Both the position numbers and the translations under genes were made by a program. A DNA stretch of 64,000 nucleotides, from assembly GCF_000280925.3 (NCBI RefSeq), contig NZ_CP012109.1:3802501-3866500 (forward strand), written 5' to 3'. The notes under the pieces were generated by a model, which did no database searches, was not told the DNA's origin, and saw only the letters and a program-made list of their open reading frames with translations. Below are positions 1 to 8,307 of this stretch, piece by piece. The stretch is from Myxococcus hansupus (GTDB lineage: Bacteria; Myxococcota; Myxococcia; Myxococcales; Myxococcaceae). Within the stretch, counting starts at the first letter, position 1; the number at the start of each line of letters is the position of its first letter.

Positions 1-1
1 G

Positions 2-553
2 CGCACCCATTCGCAGGAGCACCCGCTTCTCGCATGGGACCAGTCCGGTATGGCCTTCCGCAAAAGGAAGCCGGTGGACGTACACGCGCCCGTGAAGTTG
101 AAGCTGGCTGAACCGGTGCCACCCCATCCCGTGATGGCGGACCACCACGCTTTGCCGGCGCCCGTGGTGTCCACCCGCCTCATGGAGGTGTTCGCCAACG
201 CCAACCTGCATGGGGTCCAACTCGTTCCAGCGGACGTCCACGCGGGCAACTACGTCCTGCGGTACTGGCTGCTCCACGTCTGGCGGGCGATTGACTGCCT
301 CGACAGGGAGCGCTCGGTGTTTCAGGAGACAGCGACCGGACGGGTACTGATCGCGGTGGACCGCCTCGAGCTGGATACGGGGGTACTCGACGCCGTTCCG
401 CTCGAGGAGCGTTTGGCGTTTCGCCTGGAGGGGGCCGCCATTTTCCTCTTCCACCTCAGCGTGGTGAACCGAGCCCTTTCGCTGACGCCGCCTCCCGTAG
501 GCCTGCGCTTCATCCCCGTGGCGGAGTGGGGCGACGCGTCGGCGTTCCGCTGA
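2..553 (+). CDS. Imm11 (DUF1629)-like protein, 5' end outside the window
   Basis: The reading frame is open to the left edge, so the first in-frame ATG at 50 is probably internal and this is the C-terminal part of a longer protein. From ATG 50 there are 167 residues. The segment with VQLVPADV, then YWLLHVW, CLDRERS and a final GLRFIPVAEW follows the layout of the myxobacterial Imm11/DUF1629 family (MXAN_0049 type), cytosolic proteins predicted to be immunity proteins of polymorphic toxins. No toxin gene is visible downstream; the partner, if any, would lie upstream. The family call rests on the pattern of conserved blocks and is moderate. The role as immunity protein is inference. Confidence 0.6.
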   Translation, partial: RTHSQEHPLLAWDQSGMAFRKRKPVDVHAPVKLKLAEPVPPHPVMADHHALPAPVVSTRLMEVFANANLHGVQLVPADVHAGNYVLRYWLLHVWRAIDCLDRERSVFQETATGRVLIAVDRLELDTGVLDAVPLEERLAFRLEGAAIFLFHLSVVNRALSLTPPPVGLRFIPVAEWGDASAFR

Positions 554-734
554 CGAACGCAGCCGTTTGGACCGCAGTGCCTTGGAGATGGCTGCCCTGA
601 AGCGAGCCCGATGCCGGACGGCGCTCGCGGATGTTCGCCAGCATGTGCGCTCGTGCCTTCGAGGAGGACCCGGAGGGCCCGGCGCCTCGGCATACCGATG
701 GCCAGGGGAGGGGACGGTCCGTTAGGGTCTCGAC

Positions 735-1700
735 ATGGTGGTGAGGATCGCCTCGTGGGCGGAACCGGTGCGGCATCCCGAGTTGGGACGGCTCAGGGCG
801 TGGCACCTCGTATGTCCCTCGCAAGCGCTTCGTCCCGGGCAGGTGATGCGCTGGAGCCTGGGGGCACGCGAGTTGGTGCTCTTCCGGGGACAGAGCGGCG
901 CGGTGCATGCGTTGTCAGCGCATTGCGCGCACATGGGAGCGCATCTGGGGGGCGGCACCGTCGTGGGCGACCAACTGCGCTGCCCCCTGCATCATTGGCG
1001 CTTCGAAGGGAGCGGCGCCTGCGCGCGCAGCGGGCGTCCCGGGCAGCGGGCGTTTCCGGTGGTGGAGCGGCACGGCGCCATCCTCGTCTTCAACGGGCCG
1101 GTGGTCCTCTTCCCGCCGCCACGCGTGGGCGGAGATGACTGGCGATGGGGGCTCGCGCCCGCGTTCCGTGTGCGCTGCGACTGGCTCCCGGTGGTGGCGA
1201 ACGCATTCGACCTCGAGCACCTGCGCACAGTGCATCACCGCGCGTTGCGAGACGAGCCCATCGTTGAGCGCGAGGACCCCTTCACGCTGCGCGTCCGCTA
1301 CACGTCCCGCGTCACGGGGACGGGGATGAGCGACCGGGTGATGAAGTTCCTGTCGGGCGACCACATCCGCGTCACCTTGACGCTGCATGGCGGCACGCTC
1401 CTGTCCGTGGAGAGCGACCTGGGCCGCACGCGCAGCGCGTTGATGGCGGGACTCCAGCAGACCCCCGAGGGCCTCTTCGTCCGGCTCGCCTTCGCCACGC
1501 GGCGCTGCCGTATTCCCGGCGTGGAGGTGTTGAAGCTCGCGGTGGCGCGGTGGCTCTTCACGTCGTTCCTTCGGAGGGACCTCTCCGTGCTGGACGGCAT
1601 GCGCTTCAACCGGGCGGGGGCGGCGGAGGACCCGTTGTTGTTGCATGTGCTCGACTTCACCTCCAACCTTCCGGAGGCCGTTGATGACGAGCGCGCGTGA
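735..1700 (+). CDS. Rieske [2Fe-2S] non-heme iron oxygenase
   Basis: A 321-residue ring-hydroxylating-type oxygenase alpha subunit. The Rieske cluster ligands are visible as C64-x-H66 and C83-xx-H86 (CAHMG and CPLHHW). A mononuclear iron site follows at D159, H162 and H167 in NAFDLEHLRTVHH. This two-site layout is that of oxygenases that hydroxylate, demethylate or desaturate a hydrophobic substrate using electrons from a separate reductase. No ferredoxin or reductase gene is adjacent. The gene ends inside the start of the desaturase-like gene (17-bp overlap), and that gene overlaps the PAP2-prenyl synthase fusion, so the three should be co-translated and act in one pathway. The substrate is unknown; a terpenoid or lipid is inferred from the neighbours. 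Start ATG 735 has only a weak upstream GGG. Confidence 0.85.
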   Translation: MVVRIASWAEPVRHPELGRLRAWHLVCPSQALRPGQVMRWSLGARELVLFRGQSGAVHALSAHCAHMGAHLGGGTVVGDQLRCPLHHWRFEGSGACARSGRPGQRAFPVVERHGAILVFNGPVVLFPPPRVGGDDWRWGLAPAFRVRCDWLPVVANAFDLEHLRTVHHRALRDEPIVEREDPFTLRVRYTSRVTGTGMSDRVMKFLSGDHIRVTLTLHGGTLLSVESDLGRTRSALMAGLQQTPEGLFVRLAFATRRCRIPGVEVLKLAVARWLFTSFLRRDLSVLDGMRFNRAGAAEDPLLLHVLDFTSNLPEAVDDERA

Positions 1701-2610
1701 GGGCGCGGAGACGCCCATCCCCGCCACGCTCAATGTCGCGCTCCTCGCCTGCGCGATGTCCGCCGGTGCCGGCGCCCTGTGGCTGGCGTCGCGCGCGGAG
1801 ACGTGGCCGGTCCGGCTGCTCGCGGCCGGAGTGTTCTCGTTCGTCAACAACACCGTCTTCTCCCTGCTGCACGAGGCGACGCACGGGGTGCTGCATCCCC
1901 AGCGAAAGGTGAACGACTGGCTCGGGCGCGTGGCAGCGACGTTCTTTCCCACGTCCTTCACCATGCAGCGGGCCTTCCACCTCAATCACCACCGCAACAA
2001 CCGGACGGCGCTGGAGCAGTTCGATTACTTCCGTCCCGGAGACAACCGCTTCCTCAAGCGCGCGCAGTGGTACTCCATCCTCACGGGGATCTATTGGTTC
2101 TTCGTGCCCGTGGGCGCGGTGCTGTTCGCGCTGTTCCCCGGCTTGCTGCACCGGCTGCGCGGGACGGGCACGCGCTACGGCGAGCAGACGGGCGCGGACG
2201 CCTATCTGGGACGGCTGGAAGCGGCTCCGGGGGGCGCCATTCGCGGAGAGGTGCTGCTCGCCGCGCTGGTGCAGGCCGGGCTCGTGGTGGGGCTGGACCT
2301 GTCCGTGACGGGGTGGGGCGTGTGCTACGCGGCCTTCGCGGTCAACTGGAGCGCGCTCCAGTACGCGGACCATGCGTGGTCCCCGCTGCACGTACGGGAT
2401 GGCGCGTGGGATTTGCGCGTGGCCGCGCCGGTCCGCTGGCTGTTCCTCAACTACCACTACCACCGCGCCCACCACCGGCATCCGCACGTGCCCTGGCTCT
2501 ACCTGGGCCGGTACGTACAGCCGGACGTCGAGCGGCCATCCTTCCTGCGCGTCTGGTTGTCCATGTGGCGCGGACCTCGGCCGCTGCCGGTCTCCGTGGA
2601 GGAACGATGA
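1684..2610 (+). CDS. Fatty acid desaturase-like membrane di-iron enzyme
   Basis: About 308 residues from ATG 1684, chosen over the ATG at 1645 because a GGAGG sits just upstream of 1684. The three histidine boxes of membrane di-iron desaturases/hydroxylases are present: HEATH at 63-67, HLNHH at 99-103, and an HxxHH box within YHYHRAHHRHPH near 258-265. Hydrophobic stretches between the boxes suit a four-helix membrane enzyme. The family includes acyl desaturases and carotenoid or sterol hydroxylases and ketolases, so the substrate cannot be read from the boxes alone. It overlaps the Rieske oxygenase gene upstream, and its TGA overlaps the next ATG (ATGA), so translation is coupled to the PAP2-prenyl synthase fusion. 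Confidence 0.85.
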   Translation: MTSAREGAETPIPATLNVALLACAMSAGAGALWLASRAETWPVRLLAAGVFSFVNNTVFSLLHEATHGVLHPQRKVNDWLGRVAATFFPTSFTMQRAFHLNHHRNNRTALEQFDYFRPGDNRFLKRAQWYSILTGIYWFFVPVGAVLFALFPGLLHRLRGTGTRYGEQTGADAYLGRLEAAPGGAIRGEVLLAALVQAGLVVGLDLSVTGWGVCYAAFAVNWSALQYADHAWSPLHVRDGAWDLRVAAPVRWLFLNYHYHRAHHRHPHVPWLYLGRYVQPDVERPSFLRVWLSMWRGPRPLPVSVEER

Positions 2611-4106
2611 ACCCGCGCCCCGCGCTCTTCGGCTGGCCGCGTCGGGAGGAGCTGGCGCGCACCAGCGCCATGGCGGTCGGCTTCGCGTGTCTCTTCGTCG
2701 GAGTCTACGGCGGCGCGAGCTGGGTGACGGGCTTCTATCCGGGAGGCATCCGGGTGGACCTTCCGTACGAGCTTCACATCCCGTTCATCCCGGCCTGGGC
2801 ACTCGTGTACGTCAGCATGGACGTGCTGCTCTTGCTCTCGCTGCTCGTCTTCCGGACGTGGCGGGACATGGTGCCGTTCGCGCTGGCGCTCAGCGTGGAG
2901 ACGGTGGTGGGCGCGCTGTGCTTCCTCGTGCTGCCCGTCGAGGTGTCTTGGCCGCCTCGCTTCGTCGAGGGCCCCTGGGCGGGGGTGTTCCAACTGGCCG
3001 ACACGATGAACCTGGAGCGAAACTACCTGCCATCCCTCCACGTGGCCTTCGCCTGCACGGCGGCGCTGGCGTACGCGGAGCGAGCGGGGTGGCTCGCGCG
3101 GACCTTCTTCGCACTCTGGGCCGCAGCCATCGCGGCGTCGACCCTGCTCATCCATGAGCACCATGTGGTGGACGTCGTGGCGGGAGCCGCGCTGGCGTGG
3201 GGCACCTGGCGGCTCGTGGCGCCGTGGGCGCGCCGTGAGTCCGTGTTGCACACCCTGCAGGTCGAAGCCCTGTGTGCACGGGAGCTGGTCCGCTTCACCC
3301 GCCGCCACATCCGCTACGGGCTGATTGCCTCGGGGCTCTATGTGTATTCGGTGAGCCGGTGGTGGCGTCAGGCCCATACGGCGCGGGTGGGCTTCTGCTT
3401 CCTCCAACTCGTCGATGACGTCCTGGATGGAGACCGCACGGTGGAAGGCGAGCCGCTCGATTGGGTGGACCGGCTCCTCGTCGAATTGGAGTCCGGGAGC
3501 AATCAGGACACCGGGACGGCGGCCACGCTGGGGCTCACGCTGCTGTCGCGCCTGGAGGGCGACGCGGCGCGGGCCGAGGTGTTCACGCTCATGCGGACGA
3601 TGCGCAAGGACCGCGAGCGGGTAAAGGACGGACAGTGGTGGAGCGAGGACGCGCTGCGTGCCCAGCAGCGAGAAACCTTCCGCCTGTCCGTGAACCTGAT
3701 GCTGAGCGTCGCCGGTGCGGAGCTGCGCGCGCACGACGCCCCCGCGTTGCTGGATGCGTTTGGCTGGTGTTCGGCGATGCGAGATCTCCGGGAAGACCTC
3801 GCACAGGGGCTCTACAACGTGCCAGAGGAGGTGGCTGCTGCTGTCCGCACGGAGGGCGGGGAACCGGCGACGCTGGAGGGGCTCGTGGGCACGGCCACGG
3901 GCCGAGCGTGGATGACCGCGGAACACGCGCGGGCCCGAGTCCTGCTGGAGGCTTCAGGAAGGCAATTGGCCGCGCTCGAGGGACGCTCGGGGTTGCCGCT
4001 GCTCCGGCTGTTCCACCGGTCCATCGAGTCGTTCTGGGCCCGGCGTCTGCCCCGGCGGCATCCCTTCCTTCGCGAGGCCGCCGCGGTCCGGCTTCAAGAC
4101 GCCTGA
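2607..4106 (+). CDS. PAP2-type membrane phosphatase fused to squalene/phytoene synthase-like domain
   Basis: A 499-residue two-domain protein. Residues 20-205 are a multi-pass PAP2 domain with PSLH at 142-145 and the HxxxD motif H185/D189 (EHHVVDV); the N-terminal KX6RP motif is not obvious, as in Aur1/inositol-phosphotransferase-like members. Residues about 215-490 look like a class I all-alpha prenyl synthase: aspartate-rich DDVLDGD at D270-D276, and RDLREDLAQGLYNVP at 392-406, close to the second squalene/phytoene synthase signature (RDxxED...G..Y.P). The N-terminal domain could hydrolyse or transfer a diphosphate while the C-terminal domain condenses or ionises an isoprenoid diphosphate. 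The start is ATG 2607, coupled to the desaturase stop. The end overlaps the convergent NTF2-like gene by 13 bp. Domain calls are firm; the chemistry is inference. Confidence 0.85.
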   Translation: MNPRPALFGWPRREELARTSAMAVGFACLFVGVYGGASWVTGFYPGGIRVDLPYELHIPFIPAWALVYVSMDVLLLLSLLVFRTWRDMVPFALALSVETVVGALCFLVLPVEVSWPPRFVEGPWAGVFQLADTMNLERNYLPSLHVAFACTAALAYAERAGWLARTFFALWAAAIAASTLLIHEHHVVDVVAGAALAWGTWRLVAPWARRESVLHTLQVEALCARELVRFTRRHIRYGLIASGLYVYSVSRWWRQAHTARVGFCFLQLVDDVLDGDRTVEGEPLDWVDRLLVELESGSNQDTGTAATLGLTLLSRLEGDAARAEVFTLMRTMRKDRERVKDGQWWSEDALRAQQRETFRLSVNLMLSVAGAELRAHDAPALLDAFGWCSAMRDLREDLAQGLYNVPEEVAAAVRTEGGEPATLEGLVGTATGRAWMTAEHARARVLLEASGRQLAALEGRSGLPLLRLFHRSIESFWARRLPRRHPFLREAAAVRLQDA

Positions 4107-4714
4107 GCGCCTGACGCGGCCTGCCTTCGCCGTGACCTGCGTCCCAGGACGGCGCCCACCACCAGCGCGCCCAGCCCCGTGACGGTCACCGCCGCCAGGG
4201 CCAGGTGCTTCAGGCGCGTGAGCAGCGGGTTGTCGAAGACGTTGGTGGAGTAGTGGAACGCGGCGATCATCCATCGGTCTCCCTCCCGCACCAGCGTGCA
4301 GGTCCACCGGCCATGGATGACGACGTCCGTGCCGTCGGTCAGCACGTAATGGTCCCGGGAGGAGCCCCGCGCGATGCCGGTGTCGCCGTAGAGCCGCGTC
4401 AGGTCATCCACCTCGAACTTCGCCTGGATGCGGTCCACGACCTTGTTGGGACCGTTCATCATCTCGTCGTAGTACGCGCGGATGGCGTCCTTCCCCACGC
4501 GCACGTCATTGTTCATGGTGGTGAAGGACACGTCCGGGTGCAGGTGCTGAAGCAGCCCGTCCAGGTCCTGGGCGTTGAGAGCGTCCTCCATCTGCTGCTT
4601 GAGGACGCGCAAGGCGTCATGGGTGGCGTCGTCGCCGGAGGCGGGCTGGGCCAGGGCCGCGGTCGGGAGGAGGGCGATCAGCAGCGCCACCAGACAGCCA
4701 GACTTGCGAGTCAT
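4094..4714 (-). CDS. Exported SnoaL/NTF2-like protein with C-terminal membrane anchor
   Basis: A 206-residue protein with a signal peptide (residues 1-22, ending in TAALA before QP) and an NTF2-like domain (about 30-160). The domain starts with the helix typical of DUF4440/SnoaL proteins (MEDALNAQDLDGLLQHLHPD) and ends in a strand before DRWMIAAFHYS. A hydrophobic helix at about 170-192 is followed by an Arg-rich tail, giving a periplasmic domain anchored by a C-terminal helix. Such folds are small-molecule pockets or enzymes; catalytic activity cannot be judged here. It converges on the PAP2-prenyl synthase gene with a 13-bp overlap, so it is not part of that operon. Confidence 0.7.
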   Translation of the reverse strand: MTRKSGCLVALLIALLPTAALAQPASGDDATHDALRVLKQQMEDALNAQDLDGLLQHLHPDVSFTTMNNDVRVGKDAIRAYYDEMMNGPNKVVDRIQAKFEVDDLTRLYGDTGIARGSSRDHYVLTDGTDVVIHGRWTCTLVREGDRWMIAAFHYSTNVFDNPLLTRLKHLALAAVTVTGLGALVVGAVLGRRSRRRQAASGAQAS

Positions 4715-4788
4715 CGAGGCTCCACAGGGGTGAAGGCGCCCATCCTAGGCCATCCGGGGGCAACGGTACGTCGCGAGGCGCCCCCCAT

Positions 4789-5235
4789 TCAGCCTCCCTG
4801 GCCGTGTTTGCCGAAGGTCTCCGCGGTGACCGTCTTGAGCGAGGCGCGGAGGATGCCGGTGAGCACCGCGAGGTCGACCTTCGAGAGGTCCTTGATGTAC
4901 AGGCACCCGGTGCCGCCCGAGTGCGGACCGAGCCTCGCGAGCGCAGCGGCGTGAGCTTCAAGGCCGTCCGCGAGGTAGACGACGGTCGCCGCTTTGCGCG
5001 GGGAGAAGCTCGCGGCGGGGGCGATGCCGCTGTGGCCACTCGCGTACTGGTACGCGTACTCCCCGAACCCGAGGATGGAGGGACCGAACATCCTCGGCTC
5101 GAGCCCGGTCACCTCGCGCATCAAGTCAAGAAGCGTCTGGGCGTCGCGACGGCGCCCTGCGGGCGTCACCTTGGCGAGGAACGTCAACGGATCGGCATCG
5201 GTCCACGTGGTTGGCATCGCGGCCATTGTGTTCAC
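4789..5235 (-). CDS. DUF1801 (YdhG-like) domain protein
   Basis: A protein of 141-148 residues; starts at 5235, 5223 and 5214 are all possible and I cannot choose firmly. The segment with RRRDAQTLLDLMREVTG, GFGEYAYQYASGHSG and FSPRKAATVVYL is characteristic of the DUF1801 fold, a small cytosolic alpha/beta domain of unknown function. The C-terminal part (TGCLYIKDLSKVDLAVLTGI) also matches the family. It is divergent from the patatin gene, with about 170 bp between them. Confidence 0.75.
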   Translation of the reverse strand: MNTMAAMPTTWTDADPLTFLAKVTPAGRRRDAQTLLDLMREVTGLEPRMFGPSILGFGEYAYQYASGHSGIAPAASFSPRKAATVVYLADGLEAHAAALARLGPHSGGTGCLYIKDLSKVDLAVLTGILRASLKTVTAETFGKHGQGG

Positions 5236-5405
5236 CGGTGGAAGGAAACGTCCACGGCCGCCATCACGTCCTTCGACGCGCGCGTCGTGGCGCCCGCGGT
5301 GGGCAGCGCATGGAAGTCACCATTCGAGGTGTCCCCGGGGTGATACCTGCGCCCTTGGCACGCCCCTATCCATCTGCGCCAGGTTCGTTTCCCAGGAGGG
5401 GTGCC

Positions 5406-6350
5406 ATGATGGATCGTCCCGCAACGCTCGTGCTCTCCGGCGGAGGGGCCAAGGGTGCCTTCCAGGTGGGTGCCGAGCGCGTCCTCCGGGAGGTGCATGG
5501 CTTCCAGTGGGAGCGCGTCTTCGGCGTGTCCGTGGGCGCCCTCAACGCGGCGCTCGTGGCGCAGCAGGCCTACCGGGAGATGAATGACATCTGGTTGAAC
5601 ATCCGCGAGGCGGACCTGTACCGGAAGCTGCCCTGGCCGCTGGTCGCGCTCCGCGTGGGGCTGTTCCGCAAGCTGGGCCTCTACGACAACACGCCCATGC
5701 GGGAGCTCATCCAGCGGCACCTCGCGGGCCGCGCCTTCCGGGTCCCCGCGCACGTGGGGCGCGTGTCCCTGGTGACCGGCAACTACGAGCTGGTGCCCAG
5801 CGACGACAAGGGCTTCCTGGACGCCGTCTGGCAGAGCGCGACGTTGCCCATCCTCTGGGAGCCCGTGGGGGCGACGGCCCTGGTGGATGGCGGCCTGCGC
5901 AACGCCACGCCCCTGGGGGACGCGCTGGAGTTCGGCCCCACGGAGATTGTCGTGATCGCCTGCTCACCGTCGAAAATCGAGCGGGCGCGCCCGCCGGCCA
6001 ACCTGCTGGAGGTGGCCACGCGGAGCCTCACGGACATCACCCTCAACGAAATCCTGCTCAACGACGTGGATGCCTTCGTGCGCATCAACGACATCGTTCG
6101 TCAGGCCTATGACGCGGGGCTCACGGTCCGGCGCCCAGACGGCATTCCCTACCGGTATTGCCGCATCACCGTCATCGAGCCCGGGCGGCCCATGGGCGAC
6201 ATGCTCGACTTCTCGCCGGAGGTCATCCGCATGCGCTTGCGGCATGGGGAAGAGGTGGCCCGCGCCGTCTCGCTGCCCACGGGCGTGGGCCCTGGCGAGC
6301 GGGTGCAGCGCCGGGTGGAGCTCTTCCCGGAACCGCCCATGCACGCCTAG
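5406..6350 (+). CDS. Patatin-like phospholipase
   Basis: A 314-residue patatin-family acyl hydrolase. The oxyanion-hole glycines are at 12-14 (SGGGAKG), the nucleophile is S42 in GVSVG, and the catalytic aspartate is D161 in VDGG, the complete Ser-Asp dyad in the usual order. There is no signal peptide, so it is likely a cytosolic or peripheral lipase acting on phospholipids or related esters. Two ATGs (5406, 5409) follow the strong ribosome binding site CAGGAGGGG, which rules out the far upstream ATG at 5211. It converges on the TVP38 gene with a 2-bp gap. Confidence 0.85.
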   Translation: MMDRPATLVLSGGGAKGAFQVGAERVLREVHGFQWERVFGVSVGALNAALVAQQAYREMNDIWLNIREADLYRKLPWPLVALRVGLFRKLGLYDNTPMRELIQRHLAGRAFRVPAHVGRVSLVTGNYELVPSDDKGFLDAVWQSATLPILWEPVGATALVDGGLRNATPLGDALEFGPTEIVVIACSPSKIERARPPANLLEVATRSLTDITLNEILLNDVDAFVRINDIVRQAYDAGLTVRRPDGIPYRYCRITVIEPGRPMGDMLDFSPEVIRMRLRHGEEVARAVSLPTGVGPGERVQRRVELFPEPPMHA

Positions 6351-6352
6351 CG

Positions 6353-7123
6353 CTAGAGCGCCGCGGGCTTGGCCGTTTCATGCGTGCCCAGCCCGTGCGG
6401 CGGCGGAGAGGTCGGCGTTGGCGCGGGAGCCGCGGGCGGCGTCACGTGATCCGGAGGCGCTGGCGGCGTGTCGTTGATCTCCTTGTAGAAGCGCCGCCCG
6501 ACGAACACGCCCAGCACCAGTGACAGCACCAGTCCCACGGCGGACACGCCCGTCATCACCGTGCGCCCCTGCGCCAGGCCGCTGCCGAGCTGCGCGGTGA
6601 GGAAGGTGCCCGGGATGGTGCCCAACATCACGCCGGCCACCGTGGGCCCCAGCCTCGCGCCGCTGGCCGCCGCCGCGGCGATCATCACATCCGTGGGGCA
6701 GAGCGGATTGATGCAGGCTGAAAACGCGAAGAGGAAATCGTTGCGCCGAGCCGCCCGCACGAGTGCGGGGTACTTGCTGCCAGCCAGGCGCTTCATCAGT
6801 CCCGTGCCCAGCTTGCGCGCCCCCGCGAAAAGCAGGAGGCCCGACAGCAAGCTGCCCGTTAGTGAATAGAGGGTCGCTGCGAGCGTACCGAACATCATGC
6901 CGCCCACGGCGGTCAGCAGTTGACCCGGAAGCAACGTCAGGGGGCGGATGGCGAGGAAGCCGATGTATGCAATGGGCGCCCAGTTCCCCAGGGGCTCCAG
7001 CCAGCCCGCGAGCCGCTGCTGGTCCACGACGTCCGGCCCCAGGAGCCGGAGCGCGACGAGACCTCCTACGGACGCGAGCATCGGGGCCAATACCCGAAGC
7101 CAGGTCTTCACCGACTGCGCCAC
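6353..7123 (-). CDS. TVP38/TMEM64 (VTT/DedA-like) membrane protein
   Basis: A 256-residue inner-membrane protein with about five or six hydrophobic segments. The central segment with AIRPLTLLPGQLLTAVGG, MMFGTLAATLYSLTGS and the later CINPLCPTDVM and LGTIPGTFL follow the VTT domain shared by TVP38/TMEM64 and DedA proteins, which are implicated in lipid scrambling or membrane homeostasis. The last 45 residues are a Pro-rich cytoplasmic tail. The gene is transcribed divergently from the KGG-repeat gene across a 308-bp gap. Confidence 0.8.
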   Translation of the reverse strand: MAQSVKTWLRVLAPMLASVGGLVALRLLGPDVVDQQRLAGWLEPLGNWAPIAYIGFLAIRPLTLLPGQLLTAVGGMMFGTLAATLYSLTGSLLSGLLLFAGARKLGTGLMKRLAGSKYPALVRAARRNDFLFAFSACINPLCPTDVMIAAAAASGARLGPTVAGVMLGTIPGTFLTAQLGSGLAQGRTVMTGVSAVGLVLSLVLGVFVGRRFYKEINDTPPAPPDHVTPPAAPAPTPTSPPPHGLGTHETAKPAAL

Positions 7124-7431
7124 GCCATGCCTCCCCGCGGCCCCACTTCCGCCGCGCCGTGGGCCTGAAAGTGAAGGTGGTTTCGGGAATCCGCAATGTG
7201 CAGTGGGGTGTTTCCAACATGAAAGCGTCCGACCGGGCAGCCCGCCGCCCGGTCCGAATGCTCGGCAGGCGTTGCCAAATGCACGGAATTACAGGTGTTT
7301 TCGTGCGACGTAGCAGGCGTGAACGGCTGGCGGTGTACGGAGCTTGCTTGCATCGGGGCGCTTCCGTCCCAAGGTTTCAGGCAAGGGGCACTGAGGCGAG
7401 GGCTGGGGAAGTCACGAGAGGAGATGGCGAA
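7124..7431. other. 308-bp divergent intergenic region, no recognised element
   Basis: This stretch separates the TVP38 gene from the KGG-repeat gene and must hold both promoters. The only clear local signal is the GAGAGGAG ribosome binding site just before 7432. I see no convincing -10/-35 pair, sigma-54 site or strong hairpin and no plausible small gene. Confidence 0.4.
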
Positions 7432-7887
7432 ATGTCGGACAAGGACAACAAGGGCAGCATGACGGTGGCCGAAGCGGGTCGGAAGGGTGGCGAAACGGTC
7501 CGGAACGAGCGCGGCCGCGAGTTCTACGAGACGATCGGCCGCAAGGGCGGCGCGACGGTCAAGGCCGAGCGCGGTCGTTCCTTCTACGAGGAGATCGGAC
7601 GAAAAGGCGGCGAGACGGTGAAGGCCGAGCGCGGCGCCAAGTTCTACGAGGAGATCGGCAAGAAGGGTGGCGATCGCGTCAAGGCCACCCGCGGACCGAA
7701 CTTCTACGAGGAGATTGGCCGCAAGGGTGGGCAGAAGGTGAAGAAGCTCATCGAAGAGGGCAAGCGCGCCGCGCGTGCCGCGATGGCGGCCCAGGAAGGG
7801 GCGGCGGGTGGAGCCCAGCCGCAAGAGGGGGCTTCTCAGGCTCCCGCGCCTTCTGGGGAGCCGGCGGGTCCGAACCAGAATGAGTAG
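7432..7887 (+). CDS. KGG-motif tandem-repeat stress-type protein
   Basis: A 151-residue very hydrophilic protein. Five consecutive 20-residue repeats (about residues 13-112) follow the pattern EEIGRKGGETVKAERGxxFY, each carrying the KGG motif of the YciG/GsiB-type family of general-stress and desiccation-related small proteins. The tail is rich in Ala, Gln, Gly and Pro and probably disordered. ATG 7432 is chosen over the longer upstream frame because of the GAGAGGAG ribosome binding site and because the repeats start right after it. The repeats are also visible in the DNA as 60-bp units. A cytosolic protective role is inferred from the family. Confidence 0.8.
   Translation: MSDKDNKGSMTVAEAGRKGGETVRNERGREFYETIGRKGGATVKAERGRSFYEEIGRKGGETVKAERGAKFYEEIGKKGGDRVKATRGPNFYEEIGRKGGQKVKKLIEEGKRAARAAMAAQEGAAGGAQPQEGASQAPAPSGEPAGPNQNE
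7468..7767 (+). repeat. Five 60-bp coding repeats (KGG units)
   Basis: Five in-frame units of 60 bp start near 7468, 7528, 7588, 7648 and 7708. The DNA around TTCTACGAGGAGAT is nearly the same from copy to copy, while the KGG codons vary at third positions. The last unit diverges in its second half (KKLIEEGKR). Confidence 0.75.
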
Positions 7888-7936
7888 GCTCTCGCGGAGC
7901 GTGGCACCAGGAGCGCGGACCGGCTAAGAGGGCCGC

Positions 7937-8275
7937 GTGTACCTGGTCATCACGTTCCTCGAACAGATGGAAGCAACTGAGCGGGCCATCCGCCGGCTCC
8001 GGGAGTTCGGCATCCCGGAGCCGTGGGTGATCCGGGCACGAAGCGCGGCGGCGGCGTTGTCCGCCGAGGTGCCCGTGTTCGCGGGCCTTCGCAGCCTGGC
8101 GCTGGGCGCGGACGATGATCGCGTCCTCCTGGTGAGCCTGTTACCGGGGCTTCCCGCGGAGGAGATGGAGCGGCTGGTCCAGCGCGTCCAACTGGAAATG
8201 GACGCGGACGATCCACCCATGGGCCGTTTGGTTGCCATGCCAGTGATTTCAGCGCCCACGCAGCGCCGTTCGTGA
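7937..8275 (+). CDS. Small PII-like (ferredoxin-like fold) protein
   Basis: A 112-residue protein from GTG 7937. A beta strand (YLVITFLEQ), a helix (AIRRLREFGIPEPWVI), a segment resembling the T-loop region of PII-like proteins (ARSAAAALSAEVPVFAGLRSL) and a second strand (RVLLVSLLPG) give the beta-alpha-beta layout of PII and related ferredoxin-like signalling domains. The tyrosine of the classical GlnB T-loop is absent. It lies 32 bp upstream of two cation/proton antiporter genes in the same direction. PII-like proteins commonly regulate membrane transporters encoded beside them, so control of these antiporters is a reasonable inference. The fold assignment is tentative. Confidence 0.5.
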   Translation: MYLVITFLEQMEATERAIRRLREFGIPEPWVIRARSAAAALSAEVPVFAGLRSLALGADDDRVLLVSLLPGLPAEEMERLVQRVQLEMDADDPPMGRLVAMPVISAPTQRRS

Positions 8276-8307
8276 CGGGGAGCCTCCCGTCGGTATAAGC
8301 ACGGCCT

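Noticed and set aside
2499-3926. 475-codon antisense frame under the PAP2 fusion gene
   Set aside because: It is a shadow of the coding strand; the sense frame contains the PAP2 and prenyl synthase motifs in order.
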